Shown here: positions 27,656-36,838 of the stretch, in pieces
Numbering within the stretch: the stretch's first letter is position 1
Layout of the letters: each line of letters opens with the position of its first letter
NCBI GenBank assembly: GCA_035621235.1
Contig: CP141731.1
Location: 1,054,001 to 1,118,000, forward strand
Length of the DNA: 64,000 bases
Source: Actinomycetaceae bacterium MB13-C1-2
Lineage (GTDB): Bacteria > Actinomycetota > Actinomycetes > Actinomycetales > Actinomycetaceae
Reading direction: 5' to 3'
Made by a program: the position numbers and the translations under genes
Notes under the pieces: model-generated
The model's input: the letters and a program-made list of their open reading frames with translations, nothing else
The model's database searches: none
What the model was told of the DNA's origin: nothing

Positions 27656-29269
27656 CTAGTAGACGATGCCGAAGACCCAAACGGCTAGGGTCATGGTGGT
27701 CAGGGTGATCAGAACGATACCGATCAAATTGAGCCACAGGCCACCTTTGACCATTTGGCCGACGGTCACGTACCCGCTCCCATATGCGACCGCGTTTGGG
27801 GGAGTTGCAACGGGGAGCATGAACGCACACGTGGCGGCGAGAGCGACCGGAATTGCAAGGATCATCGGGCTCATCCCCAAACCGATCGCGATTCCACCCG
27901 CAACCGGTAAGAACGTCGCTGCGGTTGCCGTATTCGAAGTTAGCTCGGTGAGGAACAGGATCGCAGTCGTCAGAATCGCGATGATGATGATCGGTGAGAG
28001 GCCAGCAAGAGCCCCCGCCTGAGCACCGATCCAATCGGTTAGACCAGAGGAACCGAACTGACTAGATAGAGCCAGGCCACCACCGAATAGCAGCAGAACT
28101 CCCCAGGGGAGTTGAACCGCACTTTGCCAATCGAGAAGGCGAACACCTCGCGCTGTGCCTGAAGGGACAGTGAAAAGAAGCAGCCCGACAATCATCGCGA
28201 TTCCCGCGTCGGTGATCGGGGCCGGCTTGAAAATCAGAGGAACTCCCACCCAACTGACGGCCGCAAGAACGAAGATGATTAGCACGCGGATCTCTCCTTG
28301 TGACAATGGTCCAAGCGCCTTGAGCTCGTTCTCAATCAGTTTTTTCCCGCCGGGCACTTCCTTGATCTCGGGTCTGAAAAGGACTTTGGTTAGGAGTAGC
28401 CAGCAGATCACCAAGAAGATGATTGAAAGTGGCATGCCTACCAGCATCCACTGGCCAAAGCCGATGTTTATTCCGAAGTTCTCCTGTAGATACCCGACAA
28501 GTAGGGTATTGGGCGGGGTTCCGATAATTGTTCCCAGCGAACCGAGAGAGGCCGCATACGCGATACCCAGCATTAGGGCCGTGGCGAAGTTAGATTTAAT
28601 GATGGTTTCACCGCTCTCGTTGACCGACTTAACGCCAGCGCCCGGAGCTACTTTTGCCACCAAAAGTAGCACGGACATGCCGATGGGAAGCATCATGACC
28701 GCGGTGGCGGTATTCGAGACCCACATACTCAGGAATCCGGTAGCGATCATGAAGCCTGCAATCATTCGATCAGTTCGGGATCCCATGAATTTCACTGTCA
28801 ACAATGCGATACGTCTGTGGAGGTTCCATCGCTGCATGGCCAACGCCAGCATGAAGCCACCCATGAACAGGAAGATCACGTCGTTGCCGTAGCTGGCTCC
28901 GACATCCTTAATGGGTATTTCATCTCCGAGTAGGGGAAAGATGATTAGTGGAACCAAGGCCGTTGCCGGAATCGGTAGGGCCTCGGTCATCCACCACGCG
29001 CCCATCAGAACGGCTGTGGCCGCAGTGAGTTTGCCATTATGAGATAGCGACCCAGGCAATACCAGGTAGACAATGATCGCAAGGATGATGCCGACACCTA
29101 AACCGAACCAGCGTCGCAGGTTTACCTTTGTCGGCTCAGCGGGTGCCTGTTCGCCTGGAGATTTCTGGTCAACCTCGGTTGATTCTGCGTGTGGACTTTC
29201 AAGGGTGTAAAGATCGACGGGCTCTGCCACGTCCATTAGTCGTTCATCGGCCGAATTTCGAATTTTCAT
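27656..29269 (-). CDS. SLC13/DASS family sodium-coupled anion transporter
   Basis: 537 residues with about 11-12 membrane segments after a hydrophilic N-terminus of about 60. The two Ser-Asn-Thr sodium/substrate motifs of the family are present: VSNTATAVMMLP in the first half and TSNTATAATFLP in the second. Members import C4-dicarboxylates, citrate or sulfate with Na+. Proximity to mdh and the TCA genes suggests dicarboxylates, weakly. The ATG at 29269 has AAGGAG eight bases upstream; a longer frame to 29347 is not needed. It is convergent with nhaA, 19 bases apart; both proteins handle sodium. Confidence 0.9.
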   Translation of the reverse strand: MKIRNSADERLMDVAEPVDLYTLESPHAESTEVDQKSPGEQAPAEPTKVNLRRWFGLGVGIILAIIVYLVLPGSLSHNGKLTAATAVLMGAWWMTEALPIPATALVPLIIFPLLGDEIPIKDVGASYGNDVIFLFMGGFMLALAMQRWNLHRRIALLTVKFMGSRTDRMIAGFMIATGFLSMWVSNTATAVMMLPIGMSVLLLVAKVAPGAGVKSVNESGETIIKSNFATALMLGIAYAASLGSLGTIIGTPPNTLLVGYLQENFGINIGFGQWMLVGMPLSIIFLVICWLLLTKVLFRPEIKEVPGGKKLIENELKALGPLSQGEIRVLIIFVLAAVSWVGVPLIFKPAPITDAGIAMIVGLLLFTVPSGTARGVRLLDWQSAVQLPWGVLLLFGGGLALSSQFGSSGLTDWIGAQAGALAGLSPIIIIAILTTAILFLTELTSNTATAATFLPVAGGIAIGLGMSPMILAIPVALAATCAFMLPVATPPNAVAYGSGYVTVGQMVKGGLWLNLIGIVLITLTTMTLAVWVFGIVY

Positions 29270-29613
29270 GTGCTTGAACTCCTTGCTAAACCTCTCCGTT
29301 GAGGAGAATTGCGGAAACGCATCTTTGTGCTTCCTGTAACCCCGCACGTCGGCCTCGTAAGAGTTCCAGTACTTCGCCGAGTGTGTTGTGCCGGGACTTT
29401 CATCCTATAGAGAAATTGGTCGCCTTGGGGGCGTTTTGGACCAAAGGCCTATGTATTCCACACGACTGCGCACCAACACCTGAAAATGCCCGGCGATTTT
29501 CCTTGGTCACCCGCACCGTCCTGGTCCGGCCTACGGGTAGCCTTATGCTGCAAGCCTCGCAGCCAGCGAGGGCCAAGAACCCGGCGCTGTGGCGCCCGGA
29601 CAAGGGAGATCGA
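29270..29613. other. Divergent intergenic region between the SLC13 gene and glyA
   Basis: About 340 bases serving as promoter region for both neighbours. It holds an imperfect hairpin, TTGGTC pairing with GACCAA with an inner GCC/GGC stem, at about 29418-29456. No glycine or ZTP riboswitch core was found, and no reading frame with a start signal. Confidence 0.4.
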
Positions 29614-30903
29614 GTGGCTGAGTCAACTGCCAACCTGCCTCTGCAAGAAGTAGACCCCGAGATTGCCGCCGTCCTCGACGGCGAGCTTGGTCGCCAGCGT
29701 GGGACGCTGGAAATGATTGCGTCGGAGAACTTTGTACCTCGTGCGGTACTTCAAGCTCAAGGTTCCGTCCTGACGAACAAGTATGCGGAGGGTTACCCGG
29801 GTCGTCGTTACTACGGGGGTTGTGAGTGGGTTGACATCGCTGAAGAACTCGCAATCGACCGGGCCAAGGAACTGTTCGGTGCAGACTACGTAAACGTTCA
29901 GCCACATGCGGGAGCTCAAGCAAACGCTGCGGCTCTCATGGCAATGGCTAAGCCCGGTGACCGGATTCTCGGAATGGAACTGGCGCACGGTGGACACCTA
30001 ACCCACGGAATGAAAATTAACTTCTCGGGCCGCTTCTATGAGCCACACGCCTACGGGGTCGATCCTGAGACCTACCGACTGGACATGGACACCGTTCGTG
30101 AGCGAGCCCTTGAGGTTAGGCCATCAGTCCTGATCGCGGGATGGTCGGCCTACCCTCGTCACCTCGATTTTGCGGCTTTCCGTGAGATTGCGGATGAGGT
30201 TGGAGCCGCCCTATGGGTCGATATGGCTCACTTTGCTGGTCTGGTGGCTGCGGGTGTTCACCCCTCGCCACTTCCTTACGCCGATGTCGTGACTTCGACG
30301 GTTCATAAGACCCTTGGTGGTCCGCGCTCGGGTGTCATTATGAGCGCCCGCGGTGAACAGTGGGGTAAGAAGCTTGATTCGGCCCTATTCCCGGGTCAGC
30401 AGGGCGGCCCTCTCATGCATGCCGTTGCGGCGAAGGCCGTGGCGTTCAAGCTTGCTGGAACGGAAGAGTTCAAGGAGAAGCAGGAACGCACGTTACTGGG
30501 TGCGTCGATACTTGCCGAACGACTTTCGCAGGCCGATGTTGCTGAGCAGGGAATTTCGGTGTTGACCGGCGGTACCGACGTGCACCTCGTGCTCGTTGAT
30601 CTGCAGAACAGCCCGCTGACCGGTCAGGACGGAGAGGACCTCTTGCACGAGGCCGGAATTACTGTGAACAGGAATGCGGTGCCGTTTGATCCTCGTCCGC
30701 CGAGGGTCACTTCGGGTCTGCGAATAGGTACTCCGGCACTTGCCTCGCGCGGCTTCCAGAAGGAAGACTTCGAAGAGGTTGCGGATATCATCGCGACGGC
30801 CCTAGTGCAGGGCGCGAAGGGCGAGGCCAACGCGGATGGGCTGAAGGCTCGTGTTGACGTGCTTACCGACCGTTACCCGCTCTACCCAGGACTTGAGCAG
30901 TGA
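29614..30903 (+). CDS. glyA: Serine hydroxymethyltransferase
   Basis: 429 residues. PLP-dependent interconversion of serine and glycine with tetrahydrofolate. Seen: [27 protein letters not shown], the PLP site [15 protein letters not shown] with K232, and D203/H206 in [12 protein letters not shown]. The GTG at 29614 with GGGAG five bases upstream fits the family N-terminus; the open frame back to 29299 is not part of the protein. folD follows, giving a one-carbon metabolism pair. Confidence 0.96.
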   Translation: MAESTANLPLQEVDPEIAAVLDGELGRQRGTLEMIASENFVPRAVLQAQGSVLTNKYAEGYPGRRYYGGCEWVDIAEELAIDRAKELFGADYVNVQPHAGAQANAAALMAMAKPGDRILGMELAHGGHLTHGMKINFSGRFYEPHAYGVDPETYRLDMDTVRERALEVRPSVLIAGWSAYPRHLDFAAFREIADEVGAALWVDMAHFAGLVAAGVHPSPLPYADVVTSTVHKTLGGPRSGVIMSARGEQWGKKLDSALFPGQQGGPLMHAVAAKAVAFKLAGTEEFKEKQERTLLGASILAERLSQADVAEQGISVLTGGTDVHLVLVDLQNSPLTGQDGEDLLHEAGITVNRNAVPFDPRPPRVTSGLRIGTPALASRGFQKEDFEEVADIIATALVQGAKGEANADGLKARVDVLTDRYPLYPGLEQ

Positions 30904-30979
30904 GGGTTCCACGCTTGCTGTCGTTTTCTTGCAGGTTCCAGGTTACGGAAGTTGTCTGGCTCGATCTAGGAGACGTGAA

Positions 30980-31063
30980 GTGACCCTCCGTTATACGACA
31001 TTGCCTGTCAGGCTAAGTCCGGTCGCACGGGTGAACCTCGCTCGTCTTGGGGGTGCGCAATGA
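30980..31063 (+). CDS. 27-codon upstream reading frame coupled to folD
   Basis: GTG at 30980 with AGGAG seven bases upstream opens a frame that ends in TGA (31061-31063), overlapping the folD ATG (31060-31062) as ATGA. The predicted peptide is basic ([19 protein letters not shown] in its first part) and not recognised. folD also has a GGGGG stretch of its own, so coupling is plausible but not required. Confidence 0.4.
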   Translation: MTLRYTTLPVRLSPVARVNLARLGGAQ

Positions 31064-31953
31064 AGTATCCATGGCCAACTGGTGCGTCTGGCGAGGAAGT
31101 CGCTAAGCCCCTTGACGGGGTTGCGCTCGCCGCAGAGATAAAGGCAGACCTGAAGACGCGAGTTGACGCTTTGAAAGAGTGCGGGATCGAACCAGGACTT
31201 GGAACTCTGCTTGTCGGTGAAGATGCCGCCTCACAGATTTACGTTGGGGCGAAGCACAAGGACTGCGCTGAGGTCGGACTAAGTTCGTTGGATGTTCGCC
31301 TTCCCGCAGACTCAACTCAGGAAGAGGTCGAGGCCGCGATTGACCAGCTCAACAGCGATCCGGCATGCACCGCCTACATCGTTCAGCTTCCCGTGCCGAA
31401 GCATCTTGACACACAGAAGCTCCTTGAAAGGATGGCTCCGGCGAAGGACGCGGACGGACTGCATCCGTTCAACTTGGGGTTGCTGGTTGAGGACATTGAC
31501 GGAACGTCGAATGCGCCTAAGCCCTGCACGCCACGGGGCATTATCGAGTTGCTCACGGCCAACGGGATCGAGCTAAAGGGGGCTAGGGTCTGTGTCGTCG
31601 GGCGTGGCTTGACCGTCGGCCGACCGATCTCCTTGATGCTAACCAATCGAAAGGTCGGGGCTACGGCAGTTCTGTGTCACACCGGCACAATGGATTTGGC
31701 TGCAGAACTACGCTCGGCTGATGTGATTATCGGTGCGGCTGGAGTCCCGGGCCTAATCACCCCCGAGTACGTGAAGCCAGGTGCGGTTGTCATTGATGTC
31801 GGTGTTGCGCGCCGCGACGGCAAGATTGCTGGAGATGCGGCAGAGGGCGTCGAGCAGGTAGCGTCTTGGCTCAGCCCGAACCCTGGAGGGGTTGGGCCGA
31901 TGACTAGGGCAATGCTACTGACGAATGTGGTTGAGATAGCGGAGCGCCAATAG
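31060..31953 (+). CDS. folD: Methylenetetrahydrofolate dehydrogenase / methenyl-THF cyclohydrolase FolD
   Basis: 297 residues. Bifunctional enzyme taking the methylene-THF produced by GlyA to formyl-THF with NADP. Seen: YVGAKHKDC with the catalytic lysine K65, [19 protein letters not shown], the nucleotide-binding [14 protein letters not shown], and [12 protein letters not shown] at the C-terminus. The protein has about 15 more N-terminal residues than usual. It follows glyA by about 155 bases that contain the 27-codon leader frame. Confidence 0.95.
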   Translation: MKYPWPTGASGEEVAKPLDGVALAAEIKADLKTRVDALKECGIEPGLGTLLVGEDAASQIYVGAKHKDCAEVGLSSLDVRLPADSTQEEVEAAIDQLNSDPACTAYIVQLPVPKHLDTQKLLERMAPAKDADGLHPFNLGLLVEDIDGTSNAPKPCTPRGIIELLTANGIELKGARVCVVGRGLTVGRPISLMLTNRKVGATAVLCHTGTMDLAAELRSADVIIGAAGVPGLITPEYVKPGAVVIDVGVARRDGKIAGDAAEGVEQVASWLSPNPGGVGPMTRAMLLTNVVEIAERQ

Positions 31954-32074
31954 TACGGCGGTCGGACTGAGGTAGTTCACGTGGTCCGGCTTGCGCCCCT
32001 AGGCGGGGTGCTGGACGCATTTACGGCAGGTATGCGCCCCGCGTCGGCACCGATCGCGACTCTGCCTCAGGGTA

Positions 32075-32992
32075 TTAGTGGGCCAGTGTCTCGTGGCCGG
32101 CATGTGTCGGCGAATCAATCTGAACTGTCATATGGTTTAGCTCGATTGCTAGGCCTTCAGTTAACCCAGACTGAAGTTCATGCAACACCCGAACAGAGTT
32201 CCCATCGTCGATGCACTCCTGGGTGACCACGACGTGAGCCGTGAGCGTGTTAAGTCCGGTCCCAACGCTGCTCGCGTGGAGGTCATGTACCTGGAGAACC
32301 TCGGGATGTGCAAGGATTCTCGCTTGCACCTGATCCAGGTCCAAGCCCTCGGGAGTTTGCTCCATGAGGATCCGAACCGACTGCTTCAGAATGTGCGCAG
32401 CCCGAACTCCGATTAGTACCGCTATCAGCAACGATGCGACTGAGTCCGCATATGGCCAACCCGTAGTCATCAGGACCAGGGCTGCAACGAGTACAGCAAC
32501 CGACCCCAGCGCGTCCGAGGCCACTTCGAGGAACGCCGCCTTCATATTCAATGAATCATTGCGACCACCCGACAGAATGAGCATAGAGATGATGTTGGCC
32601 AGCAATCCGATTGCGCCAATCCAGAGCATCGGTCCGGGCAGAACGGTGGTCGGATTGGCAAGGCGTTGGATTGCTTCAAAAGCAATGAGGCCGCAGAGTC
32701 CGATGAGTATTCCTGCTTGCAGACCCGCCGCTAGCACTTCGGCCCGCGCATAGCCCCAGGTCCGCTTGAGCGACGGAGGCCGTGTCATTAGGACTGCCGC
32801 CATCATTGCCACAATCAGACCTGCCGAGTCCACGAACATGTGACCCGCATCCGCTAGCAGGGAAAGCGACCCGGAGATCCACGCCCCGACGATCTCCGCA
32901 ATCATGACTCCAGCGGTTACAGCCAAAGCTCCCGCGAGTCTTTTACGAGATGCCTCGGCGTGTGAGTGAGAGTGCGAGTGATCTTCGACCAT
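32075..32992 (-). CDS. Cation diffusion facilitator (zinc-type CDF transporter)
   Basis: 305 residues: a histidine-rich N-terminus (HSHSHSHAE), six membrane segments and a C-terminal cytosolic domain. The first transport-site pair is in LLADAGHMFVDS (D48, H51, D55). The second reads FLEVASDALGS, so E156 stands where the first histidine of HxxxD is usual, with D160 kept. Such changes can shift metal preference. It exports Zn2+, Cd2+ or Co2+ by proton antiport. It is convergent with folD. The ATG at 32992 has only a weak ribosome binding site. Confidence 0.9.
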   Translation of the reverse strand: MVEDHSHSHSHAEASRKRLAGALAVTAGVMIAEIVGAWISGSLSLLADAGHMFVDSAGLIVAMMAAVLMTRPPSLKRTWGYARAEVLAAGLQAGILIGLCGLIAFEAIQRLANPTTVLPGPMLWIGAIGLLANIISMLILSGGRNDSLNMKAAFLEVASDALGSVAVLVAALVLMTTGWPYADSVASLLIAVLIGVRAAHILKQSVRILMEQTPEGLDLDQVQARILAHPEVLQVHDLHASSVGTGLNTLTAHVVVTQECIDDGNSVRVLHELQSGLTEGLAIELNHMTVQIDSPTHAGHETLAH

Positions 32993-33201
32993 ATCCGGAG
33001 CCTATCGCCGCATCCTCCCAAGACGCCAGAACAAGGTCACCCTATGGCCACGGTGCCAGACCAGCGTTGCAGGGACCTGTTGTCCTCTGCCCCAGAGAGT
33101 GCGGTGGGTGATAGCGAGCGCGTATAGGAATGCCGTGTTGTCCCATCTTCGCAGCTCGGGGGCCATCGACCCAGACCGTGTCGATCACGCATACTGGAAC
33201 A

Positions 33202-34050
33202 GTGACTGACATGACTCTGGTATCGCTTACAACTATCAATCTCAACGGGATTCGTGCCGCGACGAAGCGTGGCTTCCAGGCTTGGCTTGAGACTGCGGGG
33301 CCCGACGTCCTTCTGATGCAGGAGGTCCGCGCGGACGAGCAAATCGCCACGAGCCTGCTTGGTGATTCCTGGCACTCAGTCTTCTATCCTTCGCAAATAA
33401 AGGGGAGGGCCGGCGTTGGAGTTGCTGTTCGTAAGGATTCCAAGGCCGTGGCCCCACGGCTCACAGAGGACGTCAGGCGCGGACTCTCAGACGAAGAGGT
33501 CCCAGTCGACTCCGGCCGTTGGCTGGAAGTCCCGCTCGACACGTCTTCTGGTCACGTGCTTCGCGTGGTTTCTGCGTACTTCCACTCCGGCGAGGTCGGC
33601 ACACCCAGGCAGGACGCAAAAATGGCTCACTTCGAACCTCTGACCAGCAGGTTTGACTCGTTGCTTACGGAAGCGTCCAACGGCGGTAGCCATGCGGTTG
33701 TCGCCGGTGACTTTAACGTTGTGCGTAGTGAGGCAGATATCAAGAACTGGAAACCGAACCACAACAAACGTGCGGGAGTACTCGACGAAGAGATCGTTTA
33801 CCTAAACCGGTGGGTGGATCAGGGGTGGGTCGATTCGGTCCGGCAATTGGCGGGCGACGGTCCGGGTCCTTACTCGTGGTGGTCATGGCGTGGCAAGGCT
33901 TTCGACAACGACACCGGTTGGCGTATCGACTACCAGTACGCCACCCCGGGATTCGGTGCAGGCGCCCAGAACTTCAGTATCTTCCGTGCTCCGAGTTGGG
34001 ATACGCGTTTTTCTGATCATGCGCCGGTGACGGTTACGTATTTGGTCTAG
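33202..34050 (+). CDS. xthA: Exodeoxyribonuclease III
   Basis: 282 residues. Endonuclease/exonuclease/phosphatase fold for abasic-site repair. Seen: LTTINLNGIRAATKRGF, LLMQEVRADE with the metal glutamate, VVAGDFNVVRSEADIKNW with the catalytic Asp and Asn, and RFSDHAPVTVTYLV with the final Asp-His. I place the start at GTG 33202, where CATACT ends 6 bases upstream and no Shine-Dalgarno exists, so a leaderless message is possible; ATG 33211 in the same frame is the alternative. The last codons are part of a segment that is duplicated just downstream. Confidence 0.9.
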   Translation: MTDMTLVSLTTINLNGIRAATKRGFQAWLETAGPDVLLMQEVRADEQIATSLLGDSWHSVFYPSQIKGRAGVGVAVRKDSKAVAPRLTEDVRRGLSDEEVPVDSGRWLEVPLDTSSGHVLRVVSAYFHSGEVGTPRQDAKMAHFEPLTSRFDSLLTEASNGGSHAVVAGDFNVVRSEADIKNWKPNHNKRAGVLDEEIVYLNRWVDQGWVDSVRQLAGDGPGPYSWWSWRGKAFDNDTGWRIDYQYATPGFGAGAQNFSIFRAPSWDTRFSDHAPVTVTYLV

Positions 34051-34163
34051 GACGAGGCGCTCCGCGATTCAAGCTGCTTCGGTTGTCTGCGTGCAGGGTT
34101 GGGATACGTGTTTTTCTGATCATGCGCCGGTGACGGTTACGTATTTGGTCTAGGACGAGGCGC
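33995..34163. repeat. Direct duplication of the 3' end of the exonuclease III gene
   Basis: A 66-base segment at 33995-34060, covering the last 18 codons, the stop and 10 bases beyond, recurs at 34098-34163 with a single base change. The copies are offset by 103 bases. The second copy would encode only the tail FSDHAPVTVTYLV and is non-functional. It is a recent local duplication. Confidence 0.9.
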
Positions 34164-34181
34164 GCCGCGGAACACGGTCAC

Positions 34182-35387
34182 CTATTCAGACTCGTCCGCA
34201 GCAGCAGGTGAAGCTTCTTCGGCTTCGACCGTCGCTTGGTCACCGGAGTTCGAGGGAACTCCCGGCTCCGCCTCCAGATCGCCCGCCTCGGCTCGGGTTG
34301 GAATCAGGTCCCCGGAAATCGGATGATGCGGCCAGGTCAGAGTCTCGTCGTCGCTGAGCGTCACATAGTTCGGGGTGTGGCGTACGTAGTCGTCATCGGC
34401 CGCTAAGCCTCCGACGACCGCCGGGGGATTCGCCATCCAGGCGCACACATTCAGCGCTGCTCGGGCAAGAAAGTTTATCCAGAGCATCATCGTCCCGACG
34501 GTCGCCGCGGCCGCGATAACCGGATCCTTAAGGCCCGAACCCACGACCGTGGTTCCGAGGGTGCGGAGAACCTCCGAGGCAATCGAGAATACGATCGATC
34601 CGATTACCAGCTCGGTCCGTGGTACACGAACGCCTGCCACGTATCGAACGAACAACGCGAAAGCGGCAACGTTGACGAGGAGCGGGACTGATGCGGAAAG
34701 AGCATTGAACGCGAAGGAAGAGTGGAGTTCCTTCAGTGCAGGGAATGTGCTGTCGGCCCAGTCGACAGCCAGTTCTGAAATGAGCGTTAGCGAGGCGGTT
34801 GCGAACACGGCGACGAGCAGTATCAGAACGCCGACAAAACTTTGGACCATGTTGACGACGGCGTTACGAGGGTAGGTGCGAAGTCCGAACATGGCTCGGA
34901 TGCCGCCGCTGATGTAAACGACAATCCGAGAGGCGGAATAGACAGCCACACCAAACGCAATAACTCCCGCTACGACGTTCCCGCTGCCCATATTGATGCC
35001 TTTTGGATCGATGATTCCCTTCTCTCCCGATGCGGGATCAGCGATCACCCCGGGGATAAGCGAATTGATCGAACTAATGACGGTGGTCTGGAACTCCGGG
35101 TTCTGAGAAAAGACGTGAGCGAATACGGTCCATCCGACAGTGATCATCGCGGCCAAAGAAAAGATCGACATGTATGTGATGCCACCCGCAACGACCGCGC
35201 CGTTTTGATTGCCGTACCGGGTTACAGCTCGACCAATCCGACTGTGTCGGTAGACCTTCATCAGCTCCTGGACTTTAGCCCGCAAGCCAGGTTCTTTCAG
35301 AGCGGCCCACACATGATGAGGGCGCGCGCTCCACTGCTCGTTCGTCGTAGTGGCTGTCTCACTGTTGGGGCTCTCTTTGTGGCTCAC
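34182..35387 (-). CDS. YihY/BrkB family inner-membrane protein
   Basis: 401 residues with about six membrane segments between residues 65 and 325, an N-terminal cytosolic part and an acidic C-terminal tail of about 70 residues. GGITYMSIFSLAAMITVG is typical of the family first segment. It was once annotated as ribonuclease BN; the true role, possibly lipid transport or envelope maintenance, is unsettled. The GTG start at 35387 lacks a Shine-Dalgarno, but AATAAT ends 6 bases upstream on the coding strand, suggesting a leaderless transcript. Confidence 0.87.
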   Translation of the reverse strand: MSHKESPNSETATTTNEQWSARPHHVWAALKEPGLRAKVQELMKVYRHSRIGRAVTRYGNQNGAVVAGGITYMSIFSLAAMITVGWTVFAHVFSQNPEFQTTVISSINSLIPGVIADPASGEKGIIDPKGINMGSGNVVAGVIAFGVAVYSASRIVVYISGGIRAMFGLRTYPRNAVVNMVQSFVGVLILLVAVFATASLTLISELAVDWADSTFPALKELHSSFAFNALSASVPLLVNVAAFALFVRYVAGVRVPRTELVIGSIVFSIASEVLRTLGTTVVGSGLKDPVIAAAATVGTMMLWINFLARAALNVCAWMANPPAVVGGLAADDDYVRHTPNYVTLSDDETLTWPHHPISGDLIPTRAEAGDLEAEPGVPSNSGDQATVEAEEASPAAADESE

Positions 35388-35433
35388 CCCTCGATTATTG
35401 CAGTCGCTTGATAGTGTCTCGCGCCGCAGCTTC

Positions 35434-35456
35434 GCTCGCTATCTCGCACAGCGAGC
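35434..35456. repeat. 7-bp perfect inverted repeat
   Basis: GCTCGCT (35434-35440) and AGCGAGC (35450-35456) flank 9 bases in the gap between the YihY gene and the 2H-phosphoesterase gene. It lies downstream of the latter on the minus strand and could act as its terminator, although no T-tract is obvious. Confidence 0.4.
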
Positions 35457-35571
35457 CACCACCTCTCGGCGGCAGCCAGGTTTGACTTGCTCCAGGCAGG
35501 CCTTTACTTGCTTGCTTTGTGATGTGCCGACCGGGTGCGCGATCTAGGAAACGAACTTGAGACGTGGCATG

Positions 35572-36120
35572 TTAGGCCAGTCCGGTAGAAAAGTCGAAGA
35601 TGGCTGTCGAAACGTAGCTACCGTCGATTTCGACCCTGTCGATACGGACGCCCTGAACCATCCAGGACGCTTCGAAGCTGTGGCCCAACTCCAATGCCTT
35701 CGTAATCGCAGAAGACGGTAGGTTCTGTGCGAGGGTCACGTGTGCGTGATACGGAAACCGAAGAGAGTAGTCGAGGGGACCACTGCGAACATCCTCCGCC
35801 AGTTGCTTGCACTGCCCCGCACCCTGTACGACCTTGAGAAATGCCACCGGAGAGACGGGCTCGAAAGTATCGGCTCCCCTGAGGCTGATTCGAAATGGCC
35901 TGTGCTCTTCGGCGAGTTGGCGCAGGTGCTCGAACACGTCGCGACGCTTGCTTTCTGAGACGGCCAGCGGAGGCATTATCGTGATGTGAGGCGGCACCTT
36001 GGTTGCCATCACGTCCCCGATAGACTGTCTAATCTTGGTGATCATGGCGTTCCAGGGCTCGGGAACGGCAATCACAATGCCGAGCAACTCCTCGTGCTCA
36101 CCGCATTCGGGAAGGAACAT
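35572..36120 (-). CDS. 2'-5' RNA ligase (2H phosphoesterase) family protein
   Basis: 182 residues. Two HxTx motifs define the 2H phosphoesterase superfamily: HITI (in VPPHITIMPPL) and HVTL (in HAHVTLAQN). These enzymes act on 2',5'- or cyclic 2',3'-phosphodiesters of RNA; the physiological substrate of bacterial members is unclear. The ATG at 36120 has only a weak upstream AGG. It is divergent from pth, with about 110 bases between them. Confidence 0.85.
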   Translation of the reverse strand: MFLPECGEHEELLGIVIAVPEPWNAMITKIRQSIGDVMATKVPPHITIMPPLAVSESKRRDVFEHLRQLAEEHRPFRISLRGADTFEPVSPVAFLKVVQGAGQCKQLAEDVRSGPLDYSLRFPYHAHVTLAQNLPSSAITKALELGHSFEASWMVQGVRIDRVEIDGSYVSTAIFDFSTGLA

Positions 36121-36229
36121 TCAGAACCTGACGTTCAAGAGACGGGTGCCGGCTTTCCGGCGGATCGGTAGCCAAGTCTACATATGTTGCCGTGCGCCGA
36201 TAAACTTGTACGTCGGTGAGTAGATAGAG

Positions 36230-36838
36230 GTGAGAACTCTGGAGCAGTTACAGCCATGGCTGATCGTAGGCCTGGGCAATCCCGGTAGCGAATACCAGAA
36301 CACGCGACACAATGTTGGGCGTGCGACGGTGGAGCTAATGGCATCGCGTGCCGGGGCCAAGTTCTCGGCGCACCGCTCTCAGACCATGTTCACCCGCGTG
36401 AACCTGGCCCCTCCGGGCGGTAGGGCTCCGGCGATCCTCGCGTACTCGCGTTCATACATGAATACTTCCGGTCCGCCCGTAGCCGGACTCACAAGAGCCG
36501 AGGGAATCGCACCGGAGAGGATTCTGGTCATTCACGATGACCTAGATCTAGAGGCACATGTTCTCCGACTCAAGATGGGTGGAGGATCGGGCGGTCACAA
36601 CGGGCTCAAGTCCCTTTCTTCCGCCTTCAAGGACCAAGACTATGCGCGGCTGAGAATAGGCATCGGCAGACCACCGGGATCAATGGATCCGGCCAGGTAT
36701 GTCCTCGCCCCAATTCCGAAGGCTCAGGTCGGGGAGTGGGATGTCACCTACGCGCTCGCGGCCGACGCCGCCACTGACGTTGTTCTGCGCGGCTTCGTCA
36801 AGGCTCAAATGGATCTTCACTCAAGGGAGTCCCGTTGA
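36230..36838 (+). CDS. pth: Peptidyl-tRNA hydrolase
   Basis: 202 residues. Releases peptides from peptidyl-tRNA that has dropped off ribosomes. Seen: LIVGLGNPGSEYQNTRHNVG with the conserved Asn and catalytic His (H27), SYMNTSGPPV, IHDDLDL with the catalytic Asp, and GGSGGHNGLKSL. GTG start at 36230. Its TGA overlaps the TTG start of mfd (TTGA), so the two are translationally coupled. Confidence 0.95.
   Translation: MRTLEQLQPWLIVGLGNPGSEYQNTRHNVGRATVELMASRAGAKFSAHRSQTMFTRVNLAPPGGRAPAILAYSRSYMNTSGPPVAGLTRAEGIAPERILVIHDDLDLEAHVLRLKMGGGSGGHNGLKSLSSAFKDQDYARLRIGIGRPPGSMDPARYVLAPIPKAQVGEWDVTYALAADAATDVVLRGFVKAQMDLHSRESR

Noticed and set aside
29348-29613. Glycine or ZTP riboswitch upstream of glyA
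   Set aside because: No conserved core of either class could be found; only an imperfect hairpin is present.
30904-31059. ZTP riboswitch upstream of folD
   Set aside because: The CCGCCTGGGCA-like conserved segment is absent; a short leader frame explains the gap better.
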